Shown here one piece after another: positions 61,360 to 64,000 of a stretch of DNA of 64,000 bases (positions are counted from its first letter, which is position 1; each line of letters opens with the position of its first letter). Origin of the DNA: Oscillospiraceae bacterium. GTDB taxonomy: Bacteria; Bacillota; Clostridia; Oscillospirales; Ruminococcaceae. Where the stretch lies: assembly GCA_020024285.1 (NCBI GenBank), contig JAHHTZ010000004.1:1-64000 (forward strand), in the 5' to 3' direction. The notes below the pieces were generated by a model, which saw nothing but the letters and a program-made list of their open reading frames with translations, was not told where the DNA came from and ran no database searches. A program made the position numbers and the translations under genes.

Positions 61360-62145
61360 TTATTTTGTTTTTTCTTCATCCTGAATTCTGCGGTATGGCA
61401 TACAGCTTCGCTCCGCAACGCTCACAAGCCCCATCAGGAGCAGGGAGATCGCCGAAATCAGGAAAATGATTGCAAACATTTTGTCAAATGCAAATGCCTG
61501 TTTTACCCGCGTCATATAAACGCCCAGACCGCTGAAGCCTCCGAGCCATTCGCTGATGACGGCGCCCACAACGGAATAGGCTGCCGCGATGCGCAGACCG
61601 GAGAAAAACTGCGGCAGCGCCGACGGGCATTTAAGATAGCGGAAAATCTGCCACTTTGTCGCCCCCATCGAGCGCATCAGTCCCACAGCGTCGCGGTCTA
61701 CGGCGCGAAATCCGTCCAGCAGCCCCACCGTCATCGGGAAAAAGGTCACAAGCACGATGAGGATGATTTTCGGTGCCATCTCATAGCCAAACCACAGCAC
61801 CAAAAGCGGCGCAATGGCGACGGTCGGGATGGTCTGGCTGATGACGAGGATGGGATAGAGGGCGCGGTAGAGCACATCGAAGGCATCCATCGCCACCGCA
61901 AATGCAAACCCGATCGCAACACCCAAAAGCAGACCGAAAAACGCCTCCTGCAAGGTCACGAGCAGGTGCCCGCTCAAAATCGGCAGCTCCTTAAAAAATA
62001 CGGTGACCACCCGGACGGGCGAGGGCAGCATATACTGCGGGACCAGTCCGCTGACGGAAACCACCTGCCAGATGCCAAGCAGGAGCGCAACCGCCGCAAC
62101 TGCCGGGGTCTTACTTTTGGTGGTGTTTTGTAACTTTTTTATCAA
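61360..62145 (-). CDS. thiX: thiamine-precursor ABC transporter permease (ThiX type)
   Basis: 261 residues, six membrane helices with the BPD transporter loop (EWLGGFSGLGVYMTRVKQAF; GATKWQIFRYLKCPSALPQF as the EAA-loop). Starts inside the 3' end of the thiamine-binding protein gene (35-base overlap). Confidence 0.92.
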   Translation of the reverse strand: MIKKLQNTTKSKTPAVAAVALLLGIWQVVSVSGLVPQYMLPSPVRVVTVFFKELPILSGHLLVTLQEAFFGLLLGVAIGFAFAVAMDAFDVLYRALYPILVISQTIPTVAIAPLLVLWFGYEMAPKIILIVLVTFFPMTVGLLDGFRAVDRDAVGLMRSMGATKWQIFRYLKCPSALPQFFSGLRIAAAYSVVGAVISEWLGGFSGLGVYMTRVKQAFAFDKMFAIIFLISAISLLLMGLVSVAERSCMPYRRIQDEEKTK

Positions 62146-62413
62146 TGGTCAGGATCTCCCCTTCCGGCTCGTATACGACCTTGATGTAGGCAGCCACCTT
62201 CGGTGCGCCTGCTTTGATTGCCACATGCTGGCACTCCTTCACGATGTCCATGAGCTGATCGTAGCTTTCGCCCTCGATGGTCGTTTCAAACGGACCTACA
62301 TAGTAATTGAGCCCTGTGCTTTTGATGTAGTCGATCACCTCGTCTACGATGCGAATGAGCTCATCTTCGTTTTCTGCCGCCGGCAGAACCTGAATTGCAA
62401 CACTTGCCTGCAT
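62111..62413 (-). CDS. thiamine-binding protein (MTH1187/YkoF-like)
   Basis: 100 residues: a small ferredoxin-like fold protein with VAIQVLPAAENEDELIRIVD, YVGPFETTIEGESYDQLM and GAPKVAAYIKVVYEPE, the MTH1187 family that binds thiamine or its precursors. First gene of the operon, directly after the TPP riboswitch. Probably a cytoplasmic binding or scavenging partner of the transporter. Confidence 0.9.
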   Translation of the reverse strand: MQASVAIQVLPAAENEDELIRIVDEVIDYIKSTGLNYYVGPFETTIEGESYDQLMDIVKECQHVAIKAGAPKVAAYIKVVYEPEGEILTIDKKVTKHHQK

Positions 62414-62440
62414 TGTTTTTTCCTCCGTTTCCTAACATAG

Positions 62441-62479
62441 ATAAAATAAAACGCCCCACCGGAAAACCCAGTGGGACGA
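62441..62479 (-). terminator. terminator controlled by the TPP riboswitch
   Basis: On the minus strand CGTCCCACTGGG pairs with CCGGTGGGGCG and is followed by TTTTATTTT, directly before the ribosome site of the first gene. Confidence 0.85.
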
Positions 62480-62504
62480 AAAATTTTGCGTGACGCTTCG
62501 GCGC

Positions 62505-62592
62505 ATATTCTCCCTCCGCTGGCATTACCCAGATCAGGTGTATGGGTCGCAGGAAACACCTGCCTCTCAGCCTCTCGATTAAGGCTCCCCCT
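62505..62592 (-). promoter_or_regulatory. TPP (thi-box) riboswitch
   Basis: On the minus strand: GGGGAGCC, then GGCTGAGAGGCAGG, GACCCATACACCTGATCTGG and GTAATGCCAGCGGAGGGA. These are all the conserved thi-box blocks. TPP binding favours the terminator at 62441-62479. The bases 62593-62813 upstream show no other feature that I can call beyond A/T-rich promoter-like sequence. Confidence 0.95.
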
Positions 62593-62813
62593 TTTTTCAG
62601 TTACTCATTCTACACCACCTTTTTCCCTTTGTCAACAATTCCCGCGGCGCTCCCCTGCCATAAACGGTGTTTTCTTCCTCTTATCTCGTGGATTTTGGGT
62701 AGGGAAACAAAAATTTCTGCCGAATAATTTAGATAAAGCTCCTCGATGCAGGATGCAATTTCAGTCGAATTATTTACAGTATAAAATAACTTGCAGCAAA
62801 AGGAGGCGTTTGC

Positions 62814-63377
62814 ATGTCGATCGAGCTGATCCCGAATATGAACCGTTTTCTCAAACAGAAAAAGATGGAGCAGGTCTGGGGGATGAAAAACTCCGGGGCG
62901 ATGGACCCGATGGAAAAGGTAGCGCTCAATGGCTCCTTCTTCAACAAGATGGTCAAGGAATCGCAAAAGGAGCCTGACATCAAGGTGATCCGCGCTAAGG
63001 TGGATAAGATCCTCAAAAAGCTCAAGGCAGGAGGACGCCTGACCGCCTCGGAAAAGGAGTTTCTGTGCAAATACGCGCCCGACGTATACCGAAAGCTCGA
63101 AGAAGTGGAGCAAAAAAGCAACGCGTTTGCCGCAAGGCTCAAATCGTGCAAAAACGATTCCGAAGTGGAGCAGGAAAAAGCAGCCACGCTCAATGCCGTT
63201 TCGATGCTCGATGCACAGGACCCCGATATGGCTGCCGTTCTGACGCGCCAGCTCATGATGGTCTACGACCGTCTGGGCGGAAAACGAAACAAGCCCTGTG
63301 AGGAGTCCCAGGGCGCAAATCCACCCAAGGGCGGGGACGCTGTGCGCAGAAAGCGCCGCGACCTCGGTCGGGCATAG
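62814..63377 (+). CDS. hypothetical helical basic protein
   Basis: 187 residues; AAAGGAGG before ATG 62814. Mostly charged helices (KVIRAKVDKILKKLKAGG, LTASEKEFLCKYAPDVYRKL) and a basic end RRKRRDLGRA. No signal peptide, no known motif. Similar length and charge to other uncharacterised clostridial proteins of the group that carry SISSQGR-like genes, but no homology to the gene at 28504 is evident. Function unknown. Confidence 0.75.
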   Translation: MSIELIPNMNRFLKQKKMEQVWGMKNSGAMDPMEKVALNGSFFNKMVKESQKEPDIKVIRAKVDKILKKLKAGGRLTASEKEFLCKYAPDVYRKLEEVEQKSNAFAARLKSCKNDSEVEQEKAATLNAVSMLDAQDPDMAAVLTRQLMMVYDRLGGKRNKPCEESQGANPPKGGDAVRRKRRDLGRA

Positions 63378-63413
63378 GCGGCTGGACTGATCCAATCGAA
63401 CAATGGGTAAGAC

Positions 63414-63450
63414 AAACCGGATGTACCGCGTGATGCGGTACATCCGGTTT
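63414..63450. terminator. bidirectional terminator
   Basis: AACCGGATGTACCGC pairs perfectly with GCGGTACATCCGGTT, serving both the hypothetical gene and hcp. Confidence 0.92.
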
Positions 63451-63474
63451 GTTGTGTGATTGGGTGTTTTGGAA

Positions 63475-64000
63475 TTATGCGCGGTCTTCCCCGAAAAACA
63501 GCGCGATGTCGTCCTCGACTGTGCCGATGCCTGCGATGCCGAAGTTTTCCACCAGGACCTTTGCCACGTTCGGGCTGAGGAACGCCGGCAGCGTTGGACC
63601 GAGGTGGATGTTCTTCACGCCGAGGTACAGCAGCGCCAGCAGGACGATGACTGCCTTCTGCTCGTACCATGCGATGTTGTAGATGATCGGCAGGTCGTTG
63701 ATGTCGTCAAGCCCGAACACCTCTTTGAGCTTGAGCGCGATGACAGCGAGGGAGTAGGAGTCGTTGCACTGCCCTGCGTCCAGCACGCGCGGGATGCCCC
63801 CGATGGTGCCGAGGTCGAGCTTGTTGTATTTGTATTTTGCACAGCCTGCGGTGAGGATAACGGTATCCTGCGGCAAGGCTTTTGCAAATTCGGTGTAGTA
63901 TTCTCTGCTCTTTGCGCGGCCGTCACAGCCTGCCATCACGACAAATTTGCGGATCGCCTTGCTTTTTACGGCTTCCACGATCTTGTCTGCCAGTGCAAGG
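63475..64000 (-). CDS. hcp: hybrid-cluster protein / hydroxylamine reductase, C-terminal part
   Basis: The last 175 codons of a gene whose 5' part lies beyond base 64000; the frame is open to the window edge. FVVMAGCDGRAKSREYYTEF, TVILTAGCAKYKYN, RVLDAGQCNDSYSLAVIALK and NIAWYEQKAVIVLLALL contain the cysteine, glutamate and lysine ligands of the hybrid Fe-S-O cluster. The enzyme acts in NO/hydroxylamine reduction and S-nitrosylation under anaerobic conditions. Confidence 0.95.
   Translation of the reverse strand, partial: LALADKIVEAVKSKAIRKFVVMAGCDGRAKSREYYTEFAKALPQDTVILTAGCAKYKYNKLDLGTIGGIPRVLDAGQCNDSYSLAVIALKLKEVFGLDDINDLPIIYNIAWYEQKAVIVLLALLYLGVKNIHLGPTLPAFLSPNVAKVLVENFGIAGIGTVEDDIALFFGEDRA

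Noticed and set aside
1..64000. CRISPR array or Cas genes
   Set aside because: No regularly spaced direct repeats or Cas motifs were seen.
1..64000. Intact transposase, integrase or insertion sequence
   Set aside because: No recombinase gene was recognised; only the remnant genes around 12128-12938 suggest a mobile element, and I could not find convincing attachment-site repeats at both ends.

Overview
The window looks like chromosome from an anaerobic low-to-mid-GC Gram-positive, most likely class Clostridia and plausibly an Oscillospirales/Ruminococcaceae-type gut bacterium. The support is strong AAGGAG-type ribosome sites, intrinsic terminators shared by converging genes, and a gene complement of hybrid-cluster protein, rubredoxin-fused flavin reductase, ferritin, M-box and TPP riboswitches, and clostridial-style ECF sigma/anti-sigma genes. 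The species assignment is inference; no rRNA gene is present.

Layout. 1-1887: a partial tRNA-Val and rlmD, whose C-terminus carries an extra tail. 1888-12957: an AT-richer island with a five-gene restriction operon under an XRE regulator (PLD/SNF2-type helicase, DUF4391 protein, membrane-anchored DUF6680-like protein, type III Mod and Res), followed by a scar of a Tn1549-like conjugative element (truncated sigma gene and a small protein). 12958-18357: a gene fragment, an XRE/zinc-ribbon regulator, an ATC-hydrolase-family protein, a bacterial-type PARG next to the RNA 2'-phosphotransferase KptA, and a Cache-GGDEF cyclase. 18608-20321: a membrane protein and a flavodoxin. 20498-27707: the most unusual locus, a six-gene nitrogenase-like operon (NifH-type reductase, FecBCD-type transporter, two component-1-like subunits) with a divergent AraC regulator. 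Its cysteine pattern (three in one subunit, one in the other) resembles the 4Fe-4S tetrapyrrole reductases more than real nitrogenase.

27809-38657: a mostly housekeeping and accessory stretch: two hypothetical proteins, a creatininase/sodium-symporter operon facing an RpiR regulator across an overlapping divergent promoter, small membrane proteins, a C39-like lipoprotein with a long structured leader, rubredoxin-fused flavin reductase plus ferritin, and a short MgtE under an M-box riboswitch with a coupled small ORF. 38658-48755: a tightly overlapping MoxR/DUF5682/vWA/SWIM/small protein/DUF4132 operon, the counterpart of E. coli yehL-yehM-yehP-yehQ-molR. 49017-57315: a LysR regulator facing a cation antiporter and an MgtC protein, an iron alcohol dehydrogenase, and an HxlR regulator facing a DUF2871/VOC/short-UvrA operon. 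57493-59464: an ECF sigma factor overlapping a membrane protein that joins an anti-sigma-like N-terminus to an extracellular serpin. 59543-62592: a TPP-riboswitch-controlled thiamine-precursor transporter. 62814-64000: a hypothetical gene and the 3' part of hcp.

The themes that tie the window together are defence and conflict (restriction island, MoxR-vWA operon, PARG/KptA), metal and tetrapyrrole/iron chemistry (nitrogenase-like operon, ferritin, rubredoxin, Hcp, MgtE, MgtC), and envelope sensing (serpin anti-sigma, Cache-GGDEF).
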